From NCBI GenBank assembly GCA_011455275.1, contig CP015028.1, positions 1,090,911-1,154,910 on the forward strand: 64,000 nucleotides of DNA, in the 5' to 3' direction. The notes below the pieces were generated by a model. That model was given only the letters and a program-made list of their open reading frames with translations, was not told the DNA's origin and ran no database searches. The translations under genes were made by a program, and so were the position numbers. The DNA is from Pasteurellaceae bacterium Orientalotternb1. GTDB taxonomy: Bacteria > Pseudomonadota > Gammaproteobacteria > Enterobacterales > Pasteurellaceae. Positions 17,388 through 26,131 of this stretch are shown in pieces (position 1 is the first letter of the stretch; each line of letters begins with the position of its first letter).

Positions 17388-17473
17388 GTAGGGGGCTTAA
17401 CCCACTATTTGCAAATTTTTCGTCAAATCTGACCGCTTGTTGCGGTCATTGGTGGGTCAAGACCCACCCTACC
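17388..17473. repeat. GTGGGTC palindromic repeat carrying an uptake signal
   Basis: Between rnc and era. It opens with TAGGGGGCTTAACCCAC and closes with GGTGGGTCAAGACCCACC followed by CTACC; a USS (GACCGCTTGT at 17431-17440, with TTTGCAAATTTTT before it) sits in the middle. The same arrangement without the USS is found at 52069-52154, and a fragment lies at 15441. Confidence 0.65.
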
Positions 17474-17489
17474 ATCATATGAGAATCAA

Positions 17490-18392
17490 ATGACAGAGCA
17501 AAAAACATACTGTGGCTTTATTGCCATTGTCGGTCGTCCAAATGTAGGCAAATCGACCTTATTAAACAAAATCTTAGGGCAGAAAATTTCGATTACTTCC
17601 CGCAAAGCTCAAACCACCCGCCACCGTATTCTTGGCATCAAAACCGAAGGAGCATATCAGGAAATTTATGTCGATACTCCAGGGCTACATATTGAAGAAA
17701 AACGGGCGATTAACCGTTTGATGAACCGTGCCGCCAGCAGTGCGATTAGCGATGTGGATATGGTGATTTTCGTGGTCGAAGGCACCAAATGGACGGACGA
17801 TGACGAAATGGTGCTCAATAAACTGCGGGCGACCAAAGCCCCAGTGGTGCTAGCGATCAACAAAGTCGATAACATTAAAGAGAAAGAGGAATTGCTGCCG
17901 CATATCACCCAATTAAGTGAAAAATTCCCATTCAAAGAGATCGTGCCGATTTCAGCTCAACGAGGCAATAATGTGCATCTACTGGAAAAATTTGTTCGCC
18001 AATCACTGCGTGAAGGTGTGCATCATTACCCTGAAGAATATGTGACCGACCGTTCCCAACGCTTTATGGCATCGGAAATTATCCGTGAAAAACTGATGCG
18101 TTTTATGGGCGAAGAGTTGCCTTATTCGGTAACGGTTGAAATTGAGCAGTTTAAAACTAACGAACGCGGCACGTACGAAATCAATGGCTTAATTTTAGTG
18201 GAACGCGAAGGACAGAAAAAAATGGTGATCGGCAATAAAGGGCAGAAAATCAAAGTGATCGGTACCGAAGCCCGAGCCGATATGGAACGCCTGTTTGATA
18301 ACAAAGTTCACTTGGAATTATGGGTGAAAGTCAAAGCTGGCTGGGCTGATGATGAACGAGCCTTACGCAGCTTGGGTTATATTGATGAATGA
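17490..18392 (+). CDS. era: GTPase Era
   Basis: Essential GTPase that binds the 3' end of 16S rRNA and assists 30S assembly. G1 is GRPNVGKST at 15-23, G3 DTPG near 62, G4 NKVD near 124, and the C-terminal KH domain contains [11 protein letters not shown] near residue 250. It is 300 residues, the normal length. It is followed by the broken RhuM-Fic gene; in most relatives recO follows era directly, so the broken gene looks inserted into era-recO. Confidence 0.97.
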   Translation: MTEQKTYCGFIAIVGRPNVGKSTLLNKILGQKISITSRKAQTTRHRILGIKTEGAYQEIYVDTPGLHIEEKRAINRLMNRAASSAISDVDMVIFVVEGTKWTDDDEMVLNKLRATKAPVVLAINKVDNIKEKEELLPHITQLSEKFPFKEIVPISAQRGNNVHLLEKFVRQSLREGVHHYPEEYVTDRSQRFMASEIIREKLMRFMGEELPYSVTVEIEQFKTNERGTYEINGLILVEREGQKKMVIGNKGQKIKVIGTEARADMERLFDNKVHLELWVKVKAGWADDERALRSLGYIDE

Positions 18393-18442
18393 TGAAATTC
18401 ATACTGTTTTTGTGTAAATTTTGTTGAATTTGTTTTGTTTGT

Positions 18443-18476
18443 ACTGATAATAAAAACAGTTGTTTTTGTTATCAGT
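18443..18476. promoter_or_regulatory. 16-bp AT-rich palindrome upstream of the rhuM remnant
   Basis: Arms ACTGATAATAAAAACA (18443-18458) and TGTTTTTGTTATCAGT (18461-18476), separated by two bases, pair throughout with one G-T wobble as RNA (one mismatch as DNA). The second arm runs into TTTTTG, so it could be an era terminator, but it also lies 18 bases from the rhuM ATG where an autoregulator would bind. Confidence 0.5.
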
Positions 18477-18493
18477 TTTTGTATGGAGAAAAT

Positions 18494-19490
18494 ATGCAAA
18501 ATCAAATTCAAATTTATACTTCCCAAGATGGTTTAGTTTCATTACACGTTTCGCTTGATGCCGAAACGGTTTGGTTGACGCAAGCACAAATGGCAGAGCT
18601 TTTTGGAAAAAATGTCAGAACGATTAATGAACATATTGGCAATGTTTTTGAGGAAGGAGAGCTTGAACGGGATCCAACTATCCGGAAATTCCGGATAGTT
18701 CGCCAAGAAGGAAAGCGACAAGTTTCTCGTGATCTTGAACATTATAACCTTGATGTCATCATTTCTGTTGGTTATCGTGTTAAATCACTGTGTGGTGTGC
18801 AATTTCGCCAATGGGCAACGAGAGCCTTAAAACAGCATTTAGTGCAAGGTTATACGTTAAATGAAAAACGCCTGCAAGAACGTGGCATTGAATTTAGCCA
18901 AGCGGTTGCGTTATTGAGTCAAACGTTGAGAAATCAAGCCTTGGTTAATGCTGATGGTGAAGCAGTGTTGCGTGGTTCAGGAATATGCTCGGAGTTGGAG
19001 TTTATTGCAGGCTTATGATGAGCAAAGTTTAAATGCGGTGAATACTCACCAAAAGGAAATGATTTCCTTACAGTTAGGCGATGTTTTACAAGCCATTGCT
19101 CAACTTAGAAATACCTTAATTGAAAAAGGCGAAGCAACCGAGTTATTTGGTCAGCTACGCAGTGATGGGCTTGCTTCTGCGATTGCAACCATTGAATAAG
19201 GCTTTGGCGATGATCTGTTTTATCCGAATGTGGCAAGTCGTTCCGCCCATTTGTTGTATTTTGTGATCAAAAACCACCCGCTTGCAGATGGCAACAAACG
19301 CACGGGTTCGTTCTTATTTCTTTGGTATTTACGTTTAAATCAGCATTTGTTGGCAAAGCCCGTGGAGCAGTTAATTAACGATAACACCCTTGTGGCATTA
19401 GCCTTGTTGGTTGCGGAAAGTCTGCCTGCTCAAAAAGAGCTGATGATCCGTTTAATTGAGCATTTTATTATTTTGAAATCGAATGAGTAA
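18494..19490 (+). pseudogene. broken RhuM-family protein with C-terminal Fic/Doc domain
   Basis: The N-terminal part (18494 to about 18970) is a RhuM domain with an HTH-like segment (VWLTQAQMAELFGKNVRTI) and the YNLDVIISVGYRVKS block. Near 18968-18975 the frame shifts by one base: VLR in frame 1 should continue as VVQEYARSW in frame 2. Frame 2 then runs to a TAA at 19197-19199 and continues in the same frame as GFGDDLFYPNVASRSAHLL to 19490, with the Fic/Doc core HPLADGNKRTGS. Homologues read a codon such as Gln at the TAA. The intact gene would be about 331 residues; Fic/Doc proteins modify targets with AMP or phosphate. Two independent lesions argue for real decay. The remnant's last codons overlap recO by 8 bases. 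Confidence 0.85.
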
Positions 19491-20202
19491 TTTTCAACGT
19501 GGCTTTGTGCTACACCGCCGAGAGTACAGCGAGAGCAGTTTACTGGTGGATTTTTTTACCGAAAACCACGGGCGGATCACGCTGCTTGCCAAAGGAGCGA
19601 GACGAGTCCGCTCACCACTGAAAGCGTTGTTGCAGCCATTCACGCCGCTGCTGTTGCATTGGGGCGGTAAGGGTGAATTGAAAACGTTGATCAAAGCGGA
19701 ATCGGCATCGCTGACGTTACCGATGACAACCTTATCTTTATATAGCGGGTTTTATGTCAATGAAGTTCTTGCAAGGGTATTGGAAAATCAGACCGCTTAC
19801 CCCGAACTGTTTCAGCACTATTTGCAATGTGTGACACAGCTGGCGACATCGCCCGAACAAATTGAACCAACCTTACGAACCTTTGAATTTCGGCTGTTGC
19901 AAGCGGTCGGTTATGGGGTAAATTTTGCAAATTGTGCGGCAACGGGTACGCCTGTTGATCCGAAAATGCTTTATCAATTCTATGAAAATCAAGGCTTTGT
20001 CGCTTCATTGCTGCAAAATAATCAGACATTTTTAGGCAAAGATTTGCTGGCGTTTGATTGCTTGGATTTCAGTGAAAAAAGCACGCAACAAGCTGCCAAA
20101 CGCTTTACCCGTCTTGCGTTGAAGCCTTATTTGGGTTCAGCCCCATTGAAAAGCCGTGAGTTATTCCAAACCATTTTGCCGAATAAGCTTAAAAGCGGCT
20201 AA
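19483..20202 (+). CDS. recO: DNA repair protein RecO
   Basis: Recombination mediator that, with RecR, loads RecA onto SSB-coated single-stranded DNA. The 239-residue protein begins with the family's N-terminal OB fold ([36 protein letters not shown]) and continues with the helical domain. The ATG at 19483 overlaps the end of the broken Fic frame. It is downstream of era as in most gamma-proteobacteria. It converges with metX without an obvious terminator; a variant uptake signal (ACAAGCGGTT) lies at its end. Confidence 0.94.
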   Translation: MSNFQRGFVLHRREYSESSLLVDFFTENHGRITLLAKGARRVRSPLKALLQPFTPLLLHWGGKGELKTLIKAESASLTLPMTTLSLYSGFYVNEVLARVLENQTAYPELFQHYLQCVTQLATSPEQIEPTLRTFEFRLLQAVGYGVNFANCAATGTPVDPKMLYQFYENQGFVASLLQNNQTFLGKDLLAFDCLDFSEKSTQQAAKRFTRLALKPYLGSAPLKSRELFQTILPNKLKSG

Positions 20203-20222
20203 CAAGCGGTTAGTTTCGCCAC

Positions 20223-21295
20223 TTATTTTGCAATCCCTTTCTTAATCATTTCTTCAAAAAAGTCGTAATCGACCAAAAACGCATCGTGACCAAAATTGGA
20301 ATAAAATTCGTGATAGTCTACCTTTACCCCCGCTTTTTCGAGGCGTTGTTTGCTTTTGTGCAGGTCAATTTGTTTGAATAGCTGGTCACTAGTCACGCCC
20401 ACTAAGGTGTAATTCGCTTTGATACGAGATAAGGCTTGTTGCTCATTGTCGAAGGTGAGTGCGGGATCGTATAAGTCCAACGCTCGCAGCAGCCGCAAAT
20501 AACTGTTGGCATCAAAGCGATCGAGAAATTTCACTCCTTGATAGCTTAAATAAGATTCTACTTGGAAATGATCGCCCCAAATTTCGCTTTGTTGCTTGAT
20601 TTCTCGCCCGAAGGCTTTAGCGAGCTGCACATCGGTGCGATACGTCAGCATTCCTAACATTCGAGCGATTTTCAAGCCGTTATCGGGGGGGGACCGTCGT
20701 AGTAATCGCCGTTGTTGAAATGCGGATCGTTGATAATCGCCTGTCGCATCACGTGGTTAAAACCGATGGCTTCGGCACTTAAGGTGAGCGATGAACAGAG
20801 ATTGACGATGTTATCCACAAAATCAGGATAAAAAATGCCCCATTGAGTGGCCTGCATACCGCCGAAGGAACCGCCAACCACCGCTTTTAAATGCGGGATG
20901 TCTAACCAATCGATCAAGGCTTTTTGCACTCGCACAATATCTTGCACGGTGATAATGGGAAATTTGCTACCGTAAGGGCGTTGGGTGTGAGGGTTGATGG
21001 ACGTTGGGCCTGTCGTGCCTTTGCAGCCACCGAGAACATTGGAGCAGATGAAAAAATAGCGGTCGGTGTCAAATGCCAACCCCGAACCGATGAAATCTTG
21101 CCACCAGCCTTTGTCTGCGGGAGCAGAGTGGTAAGGTTCTGCATCACCCGTTAAGGCGTGGCAGAGCAGGACGGCATTGTTTTTATCGGCATTGAGCGTG
21201 CCATAGGTTTGATAGGCAATATCAACAGGCGACAAATATTCGCCAGATATGAGTTCTAATGGGGAATCTTTAAAAAGTGTGATGAACTTTGCCAT
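20223..21295 (-). CDS. metX: homoserine O-acetyltransferase, interrupted by a one-base frameshift in a C/G tract
   Basis: Acylates homoserine from acetyl-CoA in methionine synthesis. The alpha/beta-hydrolase fold is complete across two frames: the first (21295 to 20672) carries the nucleophile Ser143 in GGSFGGMQ; the second (from about 20690 to 20223) carries the catalytic Asp (VTSDQLF) and His (FGHDAFL). The break lies in a run of eight G on the plus strand (20685-20692). With nine, the protein would read ..[15 protein letters not shown] and be about 357 residues, the normal length. Everything else is conserved, so this is a sequencing error, a slipped strand in this isolate, or a phase-variable tract. 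Confidence 0.88.
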
Positions 21296-21492
21296 AAAAT
21301 CCTTGCAAAATATTGCCGAAAAGTAACCGCTTGTGGCATAGAATGCGGAGTAAATTAGCGATAGCGGTGTGGTTTGTCAAGAAATTTTGGACGTCTAGAT
21401 GTTTAAACTTTTAGAAGGCTATATAAACGCTTGCAATTTCTGCTTGCTTCGTTATTCTAACGTCTCATTTTACCTTTCAATGTGAGAGCATT

Positions 21493-22389
21493 ATGCAAAC
21501 TCATCAACCTGTTAAAGGGGCAATTGCTATCATCAGCGCTGGTGTACTTTTTGCTTGCGTGAATACTTTGATCCCTAAATTGACCTCTGTGTCACCTATC
21601 GATGCCAGCGTGATTGCGTTGGTGCAATATTTAGTCGCATTTATTTTTCTATTACCCAGTATGATGAATCTTGGGTTTACACAGTCTTTGAAAACAAAGC
21701 ATTTTGGCTGGCACTGTTTTCGAGTTTTTCTTTCCGCAATTGGTATTCAATGCTGGACGATGGCATTGGCTCACCCTATTCCGATTTGGCAAGGCATTGC
21801 ATTGTTGATGACTTCACCACTTTTCGTGACGATCGGTTCAGGGCTATTGCTGAAAGAAAAGGTCGATCGTAAACGTTGGATGGCAACTTTTTTAGGCTTT
21901 GTCGGGGCAATGATTATTTTAGAACCTTGGTCAGAAAATTTTGATTGGATCGTGCTTCTGCCTGTGGCTGCAGCATTTTTCTGGGCGTGTTATTCATTAA
22001 TGGTGAAAAAACTCTCTAGTGATGATTCCCCTACCACAATGGTTGCTTACCTATTTATTTTAATTACGCCATTCAATTTATTGATAGCGTTAACCAATTT
22101 AAGCCCAGCTGGCTTTGGTATGCCCTCGATGAGTGATTTTGGCTGGTTAATTTTGCTTGGCTTTTTCACTGCACTGGCACAGCTTTCGGTTGCCAAAGCG
22201 TATAGCCTAGCAGATGCTTCTTACATTCAACCTTTTGATTTTATTAAGTTGCCATTAAATGTACTTGCGGGATGGTTAGTCTTTAATTGGGTTCCACCAG
22301 GTAAATTGTGGTTAGGTGCAGCGATCATTATTGCAGCTACAATGTATATCACCCACGCAGAAACTAAACAGGCAAAAGTCGCTAAATGA
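21493..22389 (+). CDS. DMT-family (EamA) transporter
   Basis: Inner-membrane protein of the drug/metabolite transporter superfamily with about ten membrane segments in two EamA repeats (about residues 8-140 and 150-290). Substrates of the family range from amino acids and purines to unknown metabolites; nothing in the sequence fixes the substrate here. It is 298 residues, the standard size. The next gene starts four bases before its stop (ATGA overlap), so it is probably cotranscribed with sanA. Confidence 0.88.
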   Translation: MQTHQPVKGAIAIISAGVLFACVNTLIPKLTSVSPIDASVIALVQYLVAFIFLLPSMMNLGFTQSLKTKHFGWHCFRVFLSAIGIQCWTMALAHPIPIWQGIALLMTSPLFVTIGSGLLLKEKVDRKRWMATFLGFVGAMIILEPWSENFDWIVLLPVAAAFFWACYSLMVKKLSSDDSPTTMVAYLFILITPFNLLIALTNLSPAGFGMPSMSDFGWLILLGFFTALAQLSVAKAYSLADASYIQPFDFIKLPLNVLAGWLVFNWVPPGKLWLGAAIIIAATMYITHAETKQAKVAK

Positions 22390-23093
22390 CGGAACAAATA
22401 GAAAACGAAGAGAAAATAACGAAAGCAACCTTTTTTTCTAAGGTTGCTGGTTATTTTTTTGCGTTTTTGAAAGGCTCGGTATGGCTAATTTTCCCGTTAT
22501 TTATATTGATGCTAGTGATCGATCTAGGCACAAGTTATTTAGTAAAAGATCGCATTTATACCGATATTCATCTGCTTCCTAAACGAGAGTATGCAGTCGT
22601 ACTCGGAACGGCAAAGTATTATCCTTCAGGGCGTCAGAATTTGTATTACAAATATCGTCTAGAATCGACCTACGCCATTTACCAATCACAAAAGTCCGAT
22701 TATTTTTTAATGAGCGGAGATAATCAGACCGCTTATTATAATGAACCGAAAACCATGACCAATGATTTACGTCAAATGGGGATGCCAAGTGGCGTGATAA
22801 AGCAGGATTATGCAGGATACAATACCTTAGACTCCATTTTGCGAGCAGATAAAGTTTTCAAACTGAAGCCATTTACGATTGTATCGCAACGTTTTCATTG
22901 TGAGAGAGCCTTAATGATTGCGAAATTTCATGATATTGATGCAATTTGTTTTGCGGCAAAATATCCAGAGCAGCATTATCGAGTGCGTATTCGAGAGTTT
23001 ATTGCCCGAACGGGAATGGTATGGCGTTTATTGATAGGTGCTGATGCAACAACACTAGAAGATTCAAAAATTGTTGAGCCACCAGTTAAATGA
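22386..23093 (+). CDS. sanA: SanA-like DUF218 membrane protein
   Basis: Protein of the DUF218 family, whose E. coli members SanA and YdcF affect envelope barrier function. A cytoplasmic N-terminus of about 25 residues is followed by one membrane segment (about 27-50) and a periplasmic DUF218 domain starting with the typical AVVLGTAKYYPSGRQNLYYKYRL block, then SGDN and RFHCERAL. It is 235 residues. It overlaps the DMT gene by 4 bases and ends at a strong terminator. The enzymatic activity of the family is not established. Confidence 0.85.
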   Translation: MTEQIENEEKITKATFFSKVAGYFFAFLKGSVWLIFPLFILMLVIDLGTSYLVKDRIYTDIHLLPKREYAVVLGTAKYYPSGRQNLYYKYRLESTYAIYQSQKSDYFLMSGDNQTAYYNEPKTMTNDLRQMGMPSGVIKQDYAGYNTLDSILRADKVFKLKPFTIVSQRFHCERALMIAKFHDIDAICFAAKYPEQHYRVRIREFIARTGMVWRLLIGADATTLEDSKIVEPPVK

Positions 23094-23134
23094 AAAATCC
23101 ACCTTTTGAATTATCTCTAAAAGGTGGATTTTTT
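23093..23134. terminator. bidirectional terminator between sanA and raiA
   Basis: 15-bp stem AAAAATCCACCTTTT / AAAAGGTGGATTTTT, with poly-A on the left and poly-T on the right. It starts within the last base of the sanA stop codon and ends before the raiA stop. Confidence 0.88.
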
Positions 23135-23142
23135 CTTATCAT

Positions 23143-23469
23143 TTACTGTGCGTCATTAAGCTTTTTAATGCTTTCATCTGCTCGACGAGCTTCGCCTTTG
23201 TGTTTTTGTTTGTTTAACTGCGTTTCTAATTTGGTTTCGACTTCGTTAATTGCTTTGTATAAATCAGCATCTTGTGCTTTTGCGAATAGATCGCCAACGG
23301 GCGTACCAATTGAGGCTTCAACTTCATAACTGTTTGGCAATTTATGAATCATAAAATGCGGATTGATTAGCTGGGTTTGCCACTTATTCAATTTCGCTAA
23401 ACGCTCTTCAATGTGCGTACGAATTGCAGGAGTCACTTCCATCTGTTTGCTTGAAATATTGATTGTCAT
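23143..23469 (-). CDS. raiA: ribosome-associated inhibitor RaiA (hibernation factor, Hpf/YfiA family)
   Basis: Binds the 30S A/P sites in stationary phase or cold and blocks translation. The 108-residue protein starts MTINISSKQMEVTPAIR, the conserved Hpf/RaiA N-terminus, and has the beta-alpha-beta-beta-beta-alpha fold residues KLNKW and EASIGTPVGDLFAKAQDADLY. The ATG at 23469 with AGAGGAAAA upstream is preferred to a longer in-frame reading from 23550. Length matches H. influenzae RaiA (107). The C-terminus is short and basic, not the long acidic-rich dimerising tail of long HPF. Confidence 0.93.
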   Translation of the reverse strand: MTINISSKQMEVTPAIRTHIEERLAKLNKWQTQLINPHFMIHKLPNSYEVEASIGTPVGDLFAKAQDADLYKAINEVETKLETQLNKQKHKGEARRADESIKKLNDAQ

Positions 23470-23649
23470 AGCATTTTCCTCTTTTGTTTGCGACCGAAAT
23501 TGGTCAATTAACGATGATAGAAAGGTATGCCTTTCCCCTAGAAATTTCAACTGTTAGAGTCAAGAAAAAGTGAAAAGTTTGAACTACTTAACACTTTTAT
23601 GCTGTTTTCGACTATAATTCGTGCGAATTGATTGAGAGATAATGCGTTA

Positions 23650-24582
23650 ATGAGAGAGAATAAATTCCCGCCGTTCCAAACGGCTTTTTTACACCCTAAA
23701 TATTGGGGATTATGGCTTGGGCTTGGGCTATTTCGACTTATTTTGTGCTTGCCGTATCCCGTTCTTGTACTTATAGGCAGAGGTTTAGGCAGATTATTTG
23801 GTTTGCTTGGTTTTGGCAAAAAACGGATGAAAATTGCTCGCCGCAATCTTGAGTTGTGCTTTCCGCATTATACAAGCGGTCAGATCGAGAAAATTTTATG
23901 CGAAAATCGTGATTCAGTTGGAATGGCGATTATTGAAACGGGAATGGCGTGGTTTTGGTCGGATAAACGCATTCTCAAATGGTCAAAAATTGAAGGATTG
24001 GAACATCTCAAGCAACCTGAAGGCGTTGGTGTGATTTTTGTCGGCGTGCATTTTTTGACGTTGGAACTTGGGGCGAGAATTGTCGGTTTGCACCATCAAG
24101 GCATTGGGGTGTATCGTCCAAATGATAATCCGCTGCTTGACTGGATCCAATTTCGTGGGCGAGTGCGTTCTAATAAAGGAATGCTAGATCGCAAAGACTT
24201 ACGAGGAATGATCAAAGCCTTAAAAGCAGGCGAAACGATTTGGTATGCCCCCGATCACGATTATGGTCGCAAAAACAGCGTTTTCGTGCCATTTTTTGCG
24301 GTGGAGCAGACTTGCACCACCACAGGTACTCGAATGCTGCTTCGATCTGCACCGAATGCCGTGGTTGTACCGTTTAGCCCAATTCGTCACGCCGATTATT
24401 CAGGCTATACGGTTAAAATCAGCCCAGTGGTTGATTTCAGCCAATGCGAAACCGACATTGACACCGCTACTCGAATGAACCAAGTGGTCGAAGCGGAAAT
24501 TATGCAAGCCCAAAGCCAATATATGTGGCTTCATCGCCGTTTTAAAACCCGACCAAACGAGAGCGATCTAAGCCTTTATTGA
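23650..24582 (+). CDS. lpxL: Kdo2-lipid IVA lauroyl/myristoyl acyltransferase
   Basis: Late lipid A acyltransferase (HtrB) of the inner membrane that adds a secondary acyl chain to Kdo2-lipid IVA. One N-terminal membrane segment is present (about 22-42), then the acyltransferase HX4E motif as HFLTLE near residue 137 and the downstream [10 protein letters not shown] and DHDYG blocks. It is 310 residues, close to H. influenzae HtrB (311). The ATG at 23650 gives the conserved [10 protein letters not shown] start. A USS core lies within the coding region at 23872-23881 (Thr-Ser-Gly-Gln). Confidence 0.94.
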   Translation: MRENKFPPFQTAFLHPKYWGLWLGLGLFRLILCLPYPVLVLIGRGLGRLFGLLGFGKKRMKIARRNLELCFPHYTSGQIEKILCENRDSVGMAIIETGMAWFWSDKRILKWSKIEGLEHLKQPEGVGVIFVGVHFLTLELGARIVGLHHQGIGVYRPNDNPLLDWIQFRGRVRSNKGMLDRKDLRGMIKALKAGETIWYAPDHDYGRKNSVFVPFFAVEQTCTTTGTRMLLRSAPNAVVVPFSPIRHADYSGYTVKISPVVDFSQCETDIDTATRMNQVVEAEIMQAQSQYMWLHRRFKTRPNESDLSLY

Positions 24583-24597
24583 TCGCATATCGAACAA

Positions 24598-24630
24598 ACA
24601 AGCGGTCAGATCTTCGCAGTTTTTTGCAAA
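24598..24630 (+). repeat. extended DNA uptake signal
   Basis: ACAAGCGGTC core at 24598-24607 and TTTTTTGCAAA ending at 24630; the AAGGAG ribosome site of rdgB begins directly after it. Confidence 0.88.
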
Positions 24631-24640
24631 AGGAGAACGA

Positions 24641-25243
24641 ATGAACAAACAAAAAATCGTCCTTGCTACAGGCAATCAAGGCAAGGTAAAAGAAATGGCA
24701 GACGTGTTAAGTGCGATCGGTTTTGAGGTGGTTGCCCAAAGTGAATTTGGGATCGAGTCGCCTGAAGAAACGGGGCTGACCTTTGTTGAAAATGCGTTAC
24801 TCAAAGCTCGCTATGCCGCCAAAATGACAGGATTACCTGCGATTGCTGATGATTCGGGCTTAGCGGTGGACGCTTTAGGTGGTGCCCCAGGGCTTTATTC
24901 GGCACGCTATGCAGGCGTAGATGGCGATGATGCTGCCAATCGCCAAAAATTACTGGTGGAAATGGCAGCAGTTGCAGATGAAAATCGCACCGCTAAATTT
25001 GTCAGTTGCATCGTTTTCTTACAACACGAAACCGATCCAACGCCTAAAATCGCCCTAGGCGAATGTTTCGGTACGATTTTGCGTGAAGAACGTGGCACAA
25101 ACGGTTTTGGTTACGATTCGCTGTTTTTCTATCCGCCGAAAAATTGCAGCTTTGCCGAGTTGGAAACGGCAGAAAAGAAAAGCCTTTCTCATCGAGCCAT
25201 CGCCTTACAATCCCTTAAACAACAGCTTCAGGAGAAACGATGA
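24641..25243 (+). CDS. rdgB: XTP/dITP diphosphatase (Ham1/RdgB)
   Basis: House-cleaning pyrophosphatase that removes non-canonical purine nucleotides (dITP, XTP) before they enter DNA or RNA. Signature blocks are in order: [10 protein letters not shown] (N-terminus), [51 protein letters not shown] and SHRAIAL. It is 200 residues. First gene of a tight three-gene run: it overlaps ybjQ by four bases (ATGA). Confidence 0.95.
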   Translation: MNKQKIVLATGNQGKVKEMADVLSAIGFEVVAQSEFGIESPEETGLTFVENALLKARYAAKMTGLPAIADDSGLAVDALGGAPGLYSARYAGVDGDDAANRQKLLVEMAAVADENRTAKFVSCIVFLQHETDPTPKIALGECFGTILREERGTNGFGYDSLFFYPPKNCSFAELETAEKKSLSHRAIALQSLKQQLQEKR

Positions 25244-25557
25244 TTATTACAACCACTCACCAAATTGAAAATCATCAAATCGTTGAATACAAAGGCGTGG
25301 TGTTTGGCGAAGTCGTTTCTGGGGCAAATTTTGCCCGTGATTTTTTTGCTAGTATCACCGATGTCATTGGTGGGCGTTCAGGGGCTTATGAAAGCAAAAT
25401 CAGCGATTCTCGCCAAGATGCGTTGCGTGAACTAGAAAAAAATGCACATAAACTTGGTGCAAACGCCATTGTCGGCGTTTCCTTTGATTATGCGACACTC
25501 GGCACCAAAAATATGTTTATGGTGGTTGCCACAGGCACTGCTGTTGTGGTGCGTTAA
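25240..25557 (+). CDS. YbjQ-family protein (DUF74, putative heavy-metal binding)
   Basis: Small cytoplasmic protein of the YbjQ/UPF0145 family. The conserved blocks [17 protein letters not shown] and [27 protein letters not shown] are present in 105 residues. The family forms oligomers and has been suggested to bind metals, but no function is established and no cysteine or histidine cluster is visible here. It overlaps rdgB by four bases and ycgN by one. Confidence 0.88.
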   Translation: MIITTTHQIENHQIVEYKGVVFGEVVSGANFARDFFASITDVIGGRSGAYESKISDSRQDALRELEKNAHKLGANAIVGVSFDYATLGTKNMFMVVATGTAVVVR

Positions 25558-26030
25558 TGTCCGACGATTTGCAAAAAAATGTCCTGAACTCACCGCTTGC
25601 AGCGAATTTTTGGCAAACCAAATCGTTGTTGGAAATGAATGAAGCGGAGTGGGAGGCTCTGTGCGATGGCTGTGGAAAGTGTTGCTATCGCAAATACATT
25701 CAAGGGCGGGGCAAAAGAGAGAAACTGTATTACACGCGGGTGGCATGCAATTTGCTTGATGTTGATACAGGCAAATGTTGCGACTATCCGAATCGCTTTA
25801 AACTTGAAAGCGACTGCACCAAGCTCACCAAAAAAAACTTACCTGATTTCGGCTGGCTACCGCAAACTTGTGCTTATCGGCTACTTTACGAAGGCAAGCC
25901 GTTATTTGATTGGCACCCGCTGATTTCCAAGGATCCCAATTCCGTTAAACACGCTGATGTGTTAATCAAACACGGTATTCACGAAAAAGATGTGATTGAC
26001 TGGTTTGAATTTGTGATTGATGAAGTTTAA
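25557..26030 (+). CDS. ycgN: YcgN-family cysteine-cluster protein (UPF0260)
   Basis: Small cytoplasmic protein of the YkgJ/YcgN cysteine-cluster family, presumed to bind zinc or an iron-sulfur cluster. The cysteines CGKCC at about residues 41-45, ACNLL, KCCDYPNR, DC and QTCAYR are conserved in 157 residues. It begins at TAATG, one base into the ybjQ stop codon, so rdgB-ybjQ-ycgN are translated as a coupled set. The physiological role is unknown. Confidence 0.9.
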   Translation: MSDDLQKNVLNSPLAANFWQTKSLLEMNEAEWEALCDGCGKCCYRKYIQGRGKREKLYYTRVACNLLDVDTGKCCDYPNRFKLESDCTKLTKKNLPDFGWLPQTCAYRLLYEGKPLFDWHPLISKDPNSVKHADVLIKHGIHEKDVIDWFEFVIDEV

Positions 26031-26062
26031 CAAGCGGTCACTTCATTGCAATATTTTGCAAA
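26030..26062 (+). repeat. extended DNA uptake signal
   Basis: ACAAGCGGTC overlaps the last base of the ycgN stop codon (26030-26039); ATTTTGCAAA ends at 26062. Confidence 0.88.
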
Positions 26063-26131
26063 TTTTTTCGCTTTACGTCTAAATTCGTCAGAGTAGAGTG
26101 GCAATCAATAAATGATAAAAAGGAGTAAAAA

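Noticed and set aside
20685-20692. Firm claim of a phase-variable contingency locus in metX
   Set aside because: The parallel G-tract defect in the essential gene bamA makes a systematic base-calling error at least as likely; kept only as an open option in the findings.
23470-23550. Longer N-terminus for raiA
   Set aside because: The extra 27 residues are not part of the Hpf/RaiA fold, and the ATG at 23469 has a better ribosome site.
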